A stretch of 7,151 bases of DNA from contig CAIYOB010001580.1 in the NCBI GenBank assembly GCA_903927685.1, positions 1 through 7,151 of the forward strand, written 5' to 3'. A program made the position numbers and the translations under genes. The notes beneath the pieces were generated by a model that was not told where the DNA came from, did no database searches, and saw nothing but the letters and a program-made list of their open reading frames with translations. Below, one piece after another: positions 1 through 6,641 of the stretch (the first letter of the stretch is position 1; every line of letters begins with the position of its first letter). This DNA comes from an uncultured Planctomycetaceae bacterium. Lineage in GTDB: Bacteria; Planctomycetota; Planctomycetia; Pirellulales; Pirellulaceae.

Positions 1-2394
1 ATTGGCCTGGACGCCGAAGCTCAATCGGGGCGGTGCGCGATCGAGGGTATACGCCTGCCGCCAGCGTAGCGTCCCCGTGGCGACGTCCACGGCCGCGGCG
101 ACCGCGCCGTCGGTGGCTGTACTGCCGGCGGCGGCATACGCGAGCCCATCCGAGCTGACCAGCACGCCGCCGCCTACGGGCCACGCCGACATCCAATGAT
201 CCATGATGTTCACGAACCGCGTGTCGGGCGCCAGCTGGACACTTCCCAGCACTCGGCCGTCCGCCGCGTCCGCGCAGTACAACCCGCCGTCGCACGAGCC
301 GAAGACCGCTCGCCCGTTCCAATAGACTGGCGGGTACGGCACGGCCGCTCGAGAGGCGACTTGCCAAAGCGGCTTTCCGCTGGCGGCATCCCAAGCGCGG
401 ACCGAGCCGTCCCTGCCGCCCACCAGCACGCGCCCGACCGCGCACACGGGCGCGCTCGGCTCGCCGCCGGGCACACGCCGCCGCCACAGTTCCGCCACCT
501 TCGGCAGCAGCGGGGCCGCGACCGCCGCCGTCCCCGCCGGATCGGCGCGGAACATCGGCCAGTCATCCGGTGCCGCAGGCTCGGCTGTCGCGGCAGCGGC
601 CCAGGCCGACTGCTGTGGTTCCGTTGGCGGTTCCGGCAACGGTTTGCGAGGCGCCATGCAGAACGTGCCGTGCACCTGCCAGCAATCGCAAGCCAGCGGC
701 AGCCAATACAGCCGCCCATTGGCCGGCACGACGCCGTCAAAGCAGCCCGGCCGGACGACGCCTTCGTAGTCCGCCAGTTGCTGCGTGCGCAGGTCCACGT
801 ACACGGTCCGCCCCTCGCCGCCGCCGGGGCGATAGAAGAACTGGTTCGGCGTCACCGTCAGCCGGGTGCAGGAGCCGATCACGCCCAGGCCGAACTCGCT
901 CAGGACCTTGCCGGTCAGCGGCTCCACGGCCCGGCAGGCCGCCGTCGGTCCAGCCACGCGCGGCATGACATACAAGACGTCTTGGACGAAGAACGGATGC
1001 GGCGATTCACCCGCGGACGCCCACAGCAGATCTCCCGTGCCGAAGGAAACGCAGATCGTACTCTGAAAAGGCGGCCCGGCAATGCAGACGACGCCGTTGT
1101 GAGCTCGCGCGCAACAGTACGTAGCCCAGCCCAGTCCCCAACCTTGGCGCCGTAGCGAGCTGCCGATGGCGTCGAACAGCGGTTTTGAAGTCTCGGGCGT
1201 GTGACGCCACAGCACGTCGCCTGTGGCCGCATCGCGAGCCGCCGCGTACTGCTGGGGAGCCAGTTGGAAGATGCGTCCGCCCTCCAGGCACAAGGCCCGC
1301 GCGTCAAACGGTTCCGGCTCGCGGACGCTCCACAGCAGTTTCATCTCGGGATAAGTGAAAGCAGCCAGCGTTCGGGCCGAGCCGAAGTTGTCGACCAGGC
1401 CCCGATAATGCTCATCCGCAATGTTCCACGGCCAGTGGCCCATCAACTGCCGGCCGCGGTGCGGCGCCACGCGGGCATCCGGCGGCCCGAACGCGGCCCA
1501 CAGCCGGTCCTTGTCTTGTGCGATCCACTTCCAGTCCGTATCGCCGGCCGCGCCGGCCGCAGGCGGGACGCGGAATTGGCCCCGCTCGCCTCCCGTCGCC
1601 GCGTCCAGCATGCGCAGGACCTCGCCTTCTGCGAACAACACCTCGCGGTCCGTTGCCAGCTTGGCGACGTTGTGGACGACGAACCGCGGATCCAGCGGGC
1701 GGCTCCAGAGTCGCAGGCCGTTGTACGCGTTCAGGACCGTCAGCGTGTTCAGCAGCGGCTCTTCGCGCTGATGAAAGGCGATATGCCCCGAGAAGAAGAA
1801 GATCCGTCCACCGGCGAACAGCGACTGGTTGGGCATCGCGGCAAAAACCGGGTGCGTTTGGAATCGCAACTCGCCCGGTAATCCCGCCACGCGGTCGCGA
1901 GAGACCACGTTATTATCCGGTTCGTGATACGGATGCCGCCACTGGTCCACGCCCTCGACGGCGGGCTTGACCGTGGTCTGCCCGCCCGCGAGGCACACGC
2001 CGCCGGGATGGAGCACGCGGAAGATCTCCTGGTCAGAGGGCACAGGCGAGACACGTGTCGAGATCCACACTGCGTCGGCCGTGTCGTCCGCCAGCCACAG
2101 CGACGGCCCCGCGCCGTCCGCCACGTAGACCCGTCGTCCGAGCAGCTCCTGACCTTCGGCCCACCGGCGAATCCGCTCCAGGCCGGGGGAAGCGTCGCCC
2201 CGGCAGAAAACCGTCCAGGGCGTCCGCTCGACGATTTGGGCGATCGTCGCCGCATCGTCTTCGCCGCCGGCACAGACTGCGATGACCACAGCCGGCGTCT
2301 TTCCCAAGTGCGCGGACAATTCGGCGACGGCGTCCGCGGCGTTGGCGGTGCCGCAGCACAGGCAAGCGGCCAATAGTCCCCAGCAACGTTTCAT
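1..2394 (-). CDS. Exported PQQ/BamB-like beta-propeller protein with N-terminal methyltransferase-like domain (3' end outside window)
   Basis: I checked the frame codon by codon: 798 codons with no stop, continuing past the left edge. The start is ATG at 2394, with AGGAG (2402-2406) 7 nt upstream. Residues 1-19 (MKRCWGLLAACLCCGTANA) read as a signal peptide with an A-N-A cleavage site; an L-A-A-C lipobox-like string at 8-11 is probably too near the N-terminus to work. Residues about 33-132 resemble a class I methyltransferase fold, ending in EIFRVLHPGG near 124, but I see no glycine-rich SAM loop. A family-like link follows (DQWRHPYHEPDNN), then propeller blades with repeated D-A-x-(T/S)-G-x-x-x-W strings: LDAATGG near 261, AATGDVLWRH near 395, WDAASGKPLWQ near 666 and VATGTLRWRQ near 773. 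A second propeller block opens with DDWPMFRADPAG. The protein is presumably periplasmic or cell-surface. Binding of real PQQ is not implied; the blade type is also common in structural proteins. Substrate and role are unknown. Confidence 0.88.
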   Translation of the reverse strand, partial: MKRCWGLLAACLCCGTANAADAVAELSAHLGKTPAVVIAVCAGGEDDAATIAQIVERTPWTVFCRGDASPGLERIRRWAEGQELLGRRVYVADGAGPSLWLADDTADAVWISTRVSPVPSDQEIFRVLHPGGVCLAGGQTTVKPAVEGVDQWRHPYHEPDNNVVSRDRVAGLPGELRFQTHPVFAAMPNQSLFAGGRIFFFSGHIAFHQREEPLLNTLTVLNAYNGLRLWSRPLDPRFVVHNVAKLATDREVLFAEGEVLRMLDAATGGERGQFRVPPAAGAAGDTDWKWIAQDKDRLWAAFGPPDARVAPHRGRQLMGHWPWNIADEHYRGLVDNFGSARTLAAFTYPEMKLLWSVREPEPFDARALCLEGGRIFQLAPQQYAAARDAATGDVLWRHTPETSKPLFDAIGSSLRRQGWGLGWATYCCARAHNGVVCIAGPPFQSTICVSFGTGDLLWASAGESPHPFFVQDVLYVMPRVAGPTAACRAVEPLTGKVLSEFGLGVIGSCTRLTVTPNQFFYRPGGGEGRTVYVDLRTQQLADYEGVVRPGCFDGVVPANGRLYWLPLACDCWQVHGTFCMAPRKPLPEPPTEPQQSAWAAAATAEPAAPDDWPMFRADPAGTAAVAAPLLPKVAELWRRRVPGGEPSAPVCAVGRVLVGGRDGSVRAWDAASGKPLWQVASRAAVPYPPVYWNGRAVFGSCDGGLYCADAADGRVLGSVQLAPDTRFVNIMDHWMSAWPVGGGVLVSSDGLAYAAAGSTATDGAVAAAVDVATGTLRWRQAYTLDRAPPRLSFGVQAN

Positions 2395-2407
2395 CGCGTG
2401 TCTCCTT
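2292..2407 (-). repeat. 116-bp direct repeat, copy 1 (5' end of the propeller gene)
   Basis: This covers the ribosome binding site, start codon and first 34 codons of the propeller gene. It matches 6924-7039 without gaps at 111 of 116 positions, offset 4632 bp. Three of the five mismatches cluster in codons 2-3 (MKR here, MRT in copy 2). Similarity stops abruptly on both sides: the sequences left of 2292 and right of 2407 do not resemble those flanking copy 2. Confidence 0.93.
2402..2406 (-). promoter_or_regulatory. Ribosome binding site of the propeller gene
   Basis: AGGAG on the minus strand, 7 nt before ATG 2394, is a strong Shine-Dalgarno match. It fixes the start at the codon that begins the signal peptide. 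The same site is preserved in the second copy at 7034-7038. Confidence 0.7.
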
Positions 2408-2435
2408 TGCTTCGAGCCTCTGAGCAGCACCGGGT

Positions 2436-2444
2436 ATTGTAGCA
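2436..2444 (-). promoter_or_regulatory. Possible extended -10 promoter element of the propeller gene
   Basis: The minus strand reads TGCTACAAT, an extended -10 (TGN plus TACAAT, 5 of 6 to TATAAT), about 42 nt upstream of the start codon. No convincing -35 lies at 17 nt spacing; a TTCACA is present but only 11 nt away. The element sits inside a 6-bp inverted repeat (CCGGGT 2430-2435 / ACCCGG 2444-2449), which could be an operator or a chance overlap. Confidence 0.3.
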
Positions 2445-2587
2445 CCCGGCATTGTGAACCGGAGCAGTACGTTGGGATGCTCGGCTATTCACCCGCCCGT
2501 CGAAACGTGTCCTGGATCAGGGCCTCCGCAAAACCTCTTGTTCCTTTTCCGTGTCATTCGGGCAATCCGTGGTCGACTAGGTTGATC

Positions 2588-2623
2588 TCGCGGGGAGACC
2601 ACCAAGGTGCCCTTGGCTCGCGA
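2588..2623. repeat. Imperfect inverted repeat with perfect core hairpin
   Basis: CCAAGGTGCCCTTGG (2602-2616) forms a perfect 6-bp stem with a 3-nt loop. TCGCG (2588-2592) and CGCGA (2619-2623) could pair outside it. No U-tract follows on either strand, so a terminator is not supported. It could be an operator or a structured leader. Confidence 0.45.
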
Positions 2624-2708
2624 TACGGAAAGCACGATCACGGGTTCGGTTTCGACTGCCCGACGGGCGCAGCCCGCGGAGGAGTTCGCTGGGCTAGACC
2701 GACTTGGA

Positions 2709-2749
2709 GGAATGGCCGCGAATCGCGGCCCGTTGATCTTTTCCATTCC
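2709..2749. repeat. Nested inverted repeat upstream of the XRE gene
   Basis: GGAATGG (2709-2715) pairs with CCATTCC (2743-2749), enclosing a second perfect hairpin, CCGCG-AAT-CGCGG (2716-2728). It lies about 100 bp before the XRE start and about 40 bp before its putative -10. The function is unknown; it could be a regulatory hairpin or a small palindromic element. Confidence 0.4.
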
Positions 2750-2774
2750 AAGCCTGGGGGGCTGGTAGTCTGCC

Positions 2775-2815
2775 AAATCAGTTCGCTATACAATGCTATT
2801 CGCATAAATCAGTTC
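2775..2815 (+). promoter_or_regulatory. Paired 10-bp direct repeats flanking the putative -10: candidate XRE operator
   Basis: AAATCAGTTC occurs at 2775-2784 and again, exactly, at 2806-2815. The 31-bp offset is close to three helical turns, so both copies would face the same side of the DNA. They bracket the -10 candidate. XRE regulators commonly repress their own promoters through repeated sites; that this one does so is inference. Confidence 0.45.
2789..2794 (+). promoter_or_regulatory. Possible -10 box for the XRE operon
   Basis: TACAAT (5 of 6 to TATAAT), inside the AT-richer stretch CTATACAATGCTATT, lies 58 nt before the XRE start. The region 17-18 nt upstream has no good TTGACA match, so a simple sigma-70 promoter is only tentative. 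The box lies between the two 10-bp repeats described separately, a position that suits autoregulation. Confidence 0.35.
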
Positions 2816-2852
2816 CACACCGAAATACCTTTTACGGTAAGAGCCGCACAAC

Positions 2853-3254
2853 ATGCCCACGGCACTAGGCAATCGAGTCAGACGACTCCGCACGGAGCTT
2901 GGCCTGACCCAAGATGCACTGGCCCAGAAGGCCGGCATCAGCAAGAGCTTCCTGTCGGACGTGGAAAACGGCAAGCGAAGCATCGGTGCCGAAACGCTGC
3001 TTGACCTGGGCAGGTCGATGGGCGTGTCGCTCGACTACCTGATGACGGGTGCGGCCAGCGACGACCACGAGAAGCAGGCTCAGATTCCCCCGGTACTGGC
3101 CCGCTTCGCCGCCGACGAGGGTTTGTCGATGAGGGACACGCTCACGCTGCTGCACATGTTGGAGCAGACCGTTACGACACGCAAGGAGGCCGGTAGGCGG
3201 CTGAACGAAGTGGACTGGCGGGAATTCTACACGGCCGTGAAGAAGTTCCTGTAG
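2853..3254 (+). CDS. XRE-family helix-turn-helix transcriptional regulator
   Basis: 133 residues. An N-terminal Cro/C1-type HTH spans about residues 8-66: an initial helix with RRLRTELGLTQ, the HTH core DALAQKAGISKSFLSDVENG at 21-40, and the closing GVSLDYLMTG. The C-terminal part, about 78-133, is a short helical region ending DWREFYTAVKKFL. In my recollection this tail recurs in small XRE regulators beside accessory or toxin/protease-type genes, but I cannot name a family. The ATG start has only a weak ribosome site (GGTAAG about 11 nt upstream), and no better start is visible. The stop lies just before the next gene on the same strand, so the two are probably co-transcribed. Likely role: a DNA-binding repressor that controls its own operon, possibly through the paired repeats at 2775-2815. 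Confidence 0.9.
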   Translation: MPTALGNRVRRLRTELGLTQDALAQKAGISKSFLSDVENGKRSIGAETLLDLGRSMGVSLDYLMTGAASDDHEKQAQIPPVLARFAADEGLSMRDTLTLLHMLEQTVTTRKEAGRRLNEVDWREFYTAVKKFL

Positions 3255-3346
3255 CGGCACGGCGATGGGTTAGCCTTGCAGAGCGAACGCGCGATGAAAA
3301 GAGCGGGACTAAGTTTGGCTTCGATTGGATTATTTACAACCTTGGT

Positions 3347-5116
3347 TTGGCAGCAGATTGGACCCCACAACGCCTTCCCTTTCTGCGTGGCGGTGCGAAC
3401 GAGACGTCGAAGACAAAGAGCGAGGCTGAATTCGGTGTGGATATTGCCTTCCTCTCCGCAGACCGACGTACCCTACGGATCTTCGTCCTGAAAGATGAAG
3501 TTTTGAACACTGCAAACTGGGGCAGGCACAGTTTTGATGTTGATCTGAGAAGCGCCTGCGCTGCTGACCTGTCCTCTCCCGAATTGATGGATGTCACCGA
3601 AGTCCATGTAATTCTGGCGTACAACAAGGACGAGGATAGGAATGGCATTGAGCAGTTCGATCGGTTGTCGGCTTCGATGCCTGGCCGGATAGCGGACACG
3701 GCCAACCTGAGCGTTGAGCGATGGAACCTGACGACAATAGTCGGCAAGGTTAGCGATTCGCTGCTGTCACCGTCACTGCTGCCCCAGAAGTTTTTCAGTC
3801 AGTTTTCGTACATCTGTGCTCAATTCGCGGATTTCCGCCACGGGTCAGATGAGTGGACCAACCAACTGGTACCGAACTGGCGGCGATTCTTAGAGGAGTT
3901 GCTCTGGGAACGCGCCGACGAACGTTGCGTCCGGTTGCTTCCCGTTGCCCTGCTGATTCTACAGGAACATGGTAAGACGAATCGGACTTTGGAGACCGGA
4001 TGGATCGACCTGATGGAATGGGGAATGATCGCCGCTTGGAATGTTGCCAACGTTTGCGAGAAGGGAGAAATCAAGACGGCTGTTGCGCACATTTGGATCT
4101 CGTTCTACGTGGCGGAACTAGATCGATACTATCACAATCATGCCGCCGATCTTGCGGTGGATTACAGTCTGCACAAACACCTCTCCGACAGTCTTGTCGA
4201 TGCGGTGGCAACGGCAGTGATCGCACATTGGCACACAGCTCGTCTCGGGATTCTTGGCGCAGCGTACGCCGAACTGTTGCCAAGGGATTCTGATGAGGCC
4301 ACGGAGACGAGACAGCGGGCGTTGATCGATGTGTCGAATTGGCTCGTTCGCCACTTGATAGCCAATCCAGCGGCCATGCGTCCCGTTCTGGACATCCATC
4401 ACATCGAATTGTTCTTGGCGTGGGCTGTGTTCATGCAGGTTGGCCGCGACCGGGATGTCTACCGCTGGCTGCTAATGCTGATTGACCGGCTGTCCGTGCG
4501 AAGGGCGGGGTTGGCCGAAATTCCGTTTATCGAAGGTTCGAACCGAATCGAATTGGTCTTCGAGTGCGTGGCTTTGGGCAAGAAACCACCTGAGTTCTGT
4601 GACGGTAGCTCCGTGTACGTCGTCTGCCTAATGGAATTGCTTTGTGCTCTGCCCGAACGCCAACGTAACGAGTTGCTTGAAAATGTGTATCTGCTCCTCG
4701 CACAGGGAACAGACAGCGCTGGGGAAGCCATGGAGGGCATCGAACCGCTTAACCTGATGCTCTGGATTCCACCAGCCGACTGGTCTGAACGCGTCTTGAC
4801 TAAAACGTTGGCCGACGAAGGTGAATGTGCCGGAATACATCTGAATTCATCCGGCGAAACAACCCGACTGCCGGGTACGGAGATCGCTGCCTCGATCGAG
4901 AACGCTGTTAGGGAGACACGAGAAAAGCGAGAATTCAAGTACCCCTCGGGATTGCCCCTATCGGTCGTCGTCCTCGCGTGTCTCAAGCACCGATCACCAT
5001 TACCTCCAGAACTCTGGCGGCGAGCAGTATTCGAGGAAAGGCGCGACGGGCTCGCCACCGACACTCCGATCCGGAGCCACGTGCCAAGTACCGAGCCACC
5101 CTTAGATGACCTTTAG
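3347..5116 (+). CDS. Unrecognised large protein with a possible nuclease-like N-terminus
   Basis: 589 residues from a TTG start, the first conventional start codon in the frame. The frame stays open upstream to 3197, and 3266-3346 translates to protein-like sequence (including KFGFDWIIYNLGL), so the true N-terminus is probably longer; see the finding on the start. Near the N-terminus, E28-F-G-V-D32-I is followed by a strand-like RIFVLKDE (K49, D50, E51) and then EVHVILAYN (85-93). This weakly recalls a PD-(D/E)XK nuclease core, but the acidic or Gln residue expected two before K49 is Val. The rest, about 140-589, looks mostly helical and tryptophan-rich, with no signal peptide or clear membrane segment, so I expect a cytoplasmic protein. 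It ends in tandem stops TAGTAG. G+C is lower than in the propeller gene. It lies between an XRE regulator and an AlbA-type protein; no function can be assigned. Confidence 0.8.
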   Translation: MAADWTPQRLPFLRGGANETSKTKSEAEFGVDIAFLSADRRTLRIFVLKDEVLNTANWGRHSFDVDLRSACAADLSSPELMDVTEVHVILAYNKDEDRNGIEQFDRLSASMPGRIADTANLSVERWNLTTIVGKVSDSLLSPSLLPQKFFSQFSYICAQFADFRHGSDEWTNQLVPNWRRFLEELLWERADERCVRLLPVALLILQEHGKTNRTLETGWIDLMEWGMIAAWNVANVCEKGEIKTAVAHIWISFYVAELDRYYHNHAADLAVDYSLHKHLSDSLVDAVATAVIAHWHTARLGILGAAYAELLPRDSDEATETRQRALIDVSNWLVRHLIANPAAMRPVLDIHHIELFLAWAVFMQVGRDRDVYRWLLMLIDRLSVRRAGLAEIPFIEGSNRIELVFECVALGKKPPEFCDGSSVYVVCLMELLCALPERQRNELLENVYLLLAQGTDSAGEAMEGIEPLNLMLWIPPADWSERVLTKTLADEGECAGIHLNSSGETTRLPGTEIAASIENAVRETREKREFKYPSGLPLSVVVLACLKHRSPLPPELWRRAVFEERRDGLATDTPIRSHVPSTEPPLDDL

Positions 5117-5126
5117 TAGTTTGATC

Positions 5127-5131
5127 GGGAG
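5127..5131 (+). promoter_or_regulatory. Ribosome binding site deciding the AlbA-protein start
   Basis: GGGAG lies 7 nt before ATG 5139. The alternative in-frame ATG at 5106 overlaps the end of the previous gene and would add 11 residues (MTFSSLIGSGC) that do not look like the family N-terminus. Confidence 0.6.
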
Positions 5132-5138
5132 CGGGTGT

Positions 5139-6551
5139 ATGAACAAGCGGGAATTACAGCAGCTGGTGAAGCTCGGCGAGGACAGCGGCCGACAGTTCAA
5201 GGCTGATGTGACGAATCCGGATTCGCTTGCCGCCGAGCTGGTTGCGTTCTCCAACAGTCACGGTGGGGCCATCCTGATCGGCGTGGCCGACGACGGTACA
5301 CTCGTCGGGCTGTCGGCCCAGGACGTGCGGCGAATCAATCAATTGATTGGAAATGCGGCCACACAGGCGGTCCGCAGCCCCGTTTCGCCGCGTACCGAAA
5401 ACGTCTCCGTCGGGAAGCAGCGCACTGTGATCGCGGTCACCGTCCCCGAAGGGCTCGACAAACCGTACTTCGACCGGAACGGTGTAATCTGGCTGAAAGC
5501 GGGTGCCGACAAACGGCGAGTTCAGTCCAAGGAGGAACTCCGCCGCCTGTTTCAGGATGTGGATCTGCTGCAGGCCGACCAGGTACCCACGGGCGCCGCC
5601 ATCGACGAATTGGATCGAATCCGATTCCGGGATTTCTTGAGCGGCACGTTTCATGAGGACATGCCGGAGGACGACGAAGCCCTGTCGAGACTCCTGGAGA
5701 ATATGAACCTGGCCCAAAGCGGCCAATTGAATCTCGCAGGACTGCTCTTGTTCGGACTCCGTCCGCACGTGCGGAAACCAGCTTTCGTCGTCAAAGCGGT
5801 CCGTTACCCCGGAACCGAAGTCACCGTGGATCGCTATCTGGATCACGAGGACTTCGAAGGTCCGCTGTCGTCCCTTTTCGAGGGGGCGTTGGCCTTCGTT
5901 CTCCGGAATTCGCCCAAGGTTCAAGCGTCAGGCAAGAGCGTCAACCTACCCGGTCAATCCGTCGTGCCGCGGGCGGTGTTCGAGGAATTGTTGGTCAATG
6001 CCCTGGTGCACCGCGACTACTTTATCCAGGCCCCTGTGCGGCTGTTCATGCTCGACGACCGAGTGGAGATCATCAGCCCCGGCAACCTGCCGAATCATCT
6101 GACCGTCGAAAAAATCCGCGCCGGCAATTCCGTCATTCGGAACCCGGTGTTGGCGTCGTACGCCGCCAAAGGCGTGTTGCCGTACCGTGGACTGGGCACC
6201 GGCATCCGTCGAGCGCTCGCGGACTGGCCGGCTGTGGACCTCGTCGACGATCGGGACGCATGCACCTTTACCGCCGTCGTCCGACTGGAACCGACCCGAA
6301 ATGCACCTAGAACTGCGGCGAATGCACCTAGAAATCAGGGCAATGCACCTATAAATGCACCTTTGACGGACGTGCAGCGGAGCATTCTGGCCCTGATCGC
6401 CGCCGACCCGGGCATCTCGTACGACGCGTTGGCGGCCACGTTGGGCCGCGATCGCACCACCGTGATGCGCAACGTCCGCGTATTGAAGACGATGGGCCTG
6501 ATTCGGCGGGAGGGCTCGCGGAAATCAGGACGATGGGTGGTCGTGTCTTGA
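5139..6551 (+). CDS. AlbA/Schlafen-domain ATP-binding protein with RecG-like C-terminal ATPase domain and winged helix
   Basis: 470 residues from ATG 5139. Residues about 8-139 match the AlbA_2 (Schlafen-AlbA, divergent AAA-4) domain: EDSGRQFKAD, then AFSNSHGGAILIGVADDG at 36-53, and DKPYFDRNGVIWLKAGADKR. Residues about 277-370 form the GHKL-like domain often labelled a RecG C-terminal domain: FEELLVNALVHRDY (281-294), EIISPGNLP, and GLGTGIRRA (351-359). A linker with four N-A-P repeats (388-408) leads to a winged helix (411-464; GISYDALAATLGRDRTTVMR, then a wing with GRWVVVS). Family members are annotated as putative transcriptional regulators or ATP-binding DNA-binding proteins; biochemical roles are poorly known. 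It starts 22 nt after the preceding stop and the alternative ATG 5106 overlaps that gene, so the two are probably translated from one mRNA. Residues look intact and length is normal for the family. Confidence 0.9.
   Translation: MNKRELQQLVKLGEDSGRQFKADVTNPDSLAAELVAFSNSHGGAILIGVADDGTLVGLSAQDVRRINQLIGNAATQAVRSPVSPRTENVSVGKQRTVIAVTVPEGLDKPYFDRNGVIWLKAGADKRRVQSKEELRRLFQDVDLLQADQVPTGAAIDELDRIRFRDFLSGTFHEDMPEDDEALSRLLENMNLAQSGQLNLAGLLLFGLRPHVRKPAFVVKAVRYPGTEVTVDRYLDHEDFEGPLSSLFEGALAFVLRNSPKVQASGKSVNLPGQSVVPRAVFEELLVNALVHRDYFIQAPVRLFMLDDRVEIISPGNLPNHLTVEKIRAGNSVIRNPVLASYAAKGVLPYRGLGTGIRRALADWPAVDLVDDRDACTFTAVVRLEPTRNAPRTAANAPRNQGNAPINAPLTDVQRSILALIAADPGISYDALAATLGRDRTTVMRNVRVLKTMGLIRREGSRKSGRWVVVS
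6300..6362 (+). repeat. In-frame AATGCACCT repeats coding for an Asn-Ala-Pro linker
   Basis: AATGCACCT occurs exactly four times, at 6300, 6321, 6342 and 6354, offsets 21, 21 and 12. All copies are in frame and code N-A-P, and the first two continue with AGA (Arg). The array lies between the ATPase domain and the winged helix. Unit spacing in multiples of three preserves the frame if copy number changes. Confidence 0.9.
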
Positions 6552-6641
6552 CGCCCCAAGTCACACCAATCATCCTCTCCGACCCGCACGACAACGACTC
6601 TGCACTCCCTCTGCCCGGCGGCACCCACAGACCCCGCCACG

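Larger units (their letters stand above)
2408..2852. other. Divergent intergenic region with hairpins and a degenerate repeat
   Basis: This 445-bp gap separates the divergent propeller and XRE genes. It holds the propeller promoter candidate, a degenerate CCGTG/CATTCG-type repeat near 2548-2577, hairpins at 2588-2623, 2658-2676 and 2709-2749, and the XRE promoter and paired repeats near the right end. A minus-strand frame at 2489-2776 is open but looks random in composition, and I do not call it a gene. I see no tRNA or other recognised RNA. Confidence 0.5.

Noticed and set aside
196..1155. Long plus-strand frame (319 codons) at the left
   Set aside because: It is antisense to the propeller gene, arginine/proline/histidine-rich, with no domain pattern; a shadow of a high-GC gene.
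1201..1881. Plus-strand frame of 226 codons
   Set aside because: Antisense shadow of the propeller gene; the minus strand carries the clear signal peptide and propeller blades.
2588..2749. Hairpin cluster as a CRISPR array or tRNA
   Set aside because: The stems differ in sequence and spacing, with no repeated unit, and none folds as a cloverleaf.
2489..2776. Minus-strand 95-codon frame in the intergenic region
   Set aside because: The translation is low-information and basic, overlaps hairpins and repeat-like DNA, and has no family resemblance.
3276..3491. Plus-strand 71-codon frame between the XRE and large genes, with ATG at 3294
   Set aside because: It overlaps the N-terminal coding part of the large gene in another frame; the large gene's frame gives the more protein-like sequence.
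5106..5138. Upstream ATG adding 11 residues to the AlbA-type protein
   Set aside because: The family-like N-terminus begins at MNKRELQQLV (5139), which has a good ribosome binding site; the 5106 start has none obvious.
5154..5924. Minus-strand 256-codon frame opposite the AlbA-type gene
   Set aside because: Antisense shadow; the plus strand has clear AlbA and ATPase motifs.
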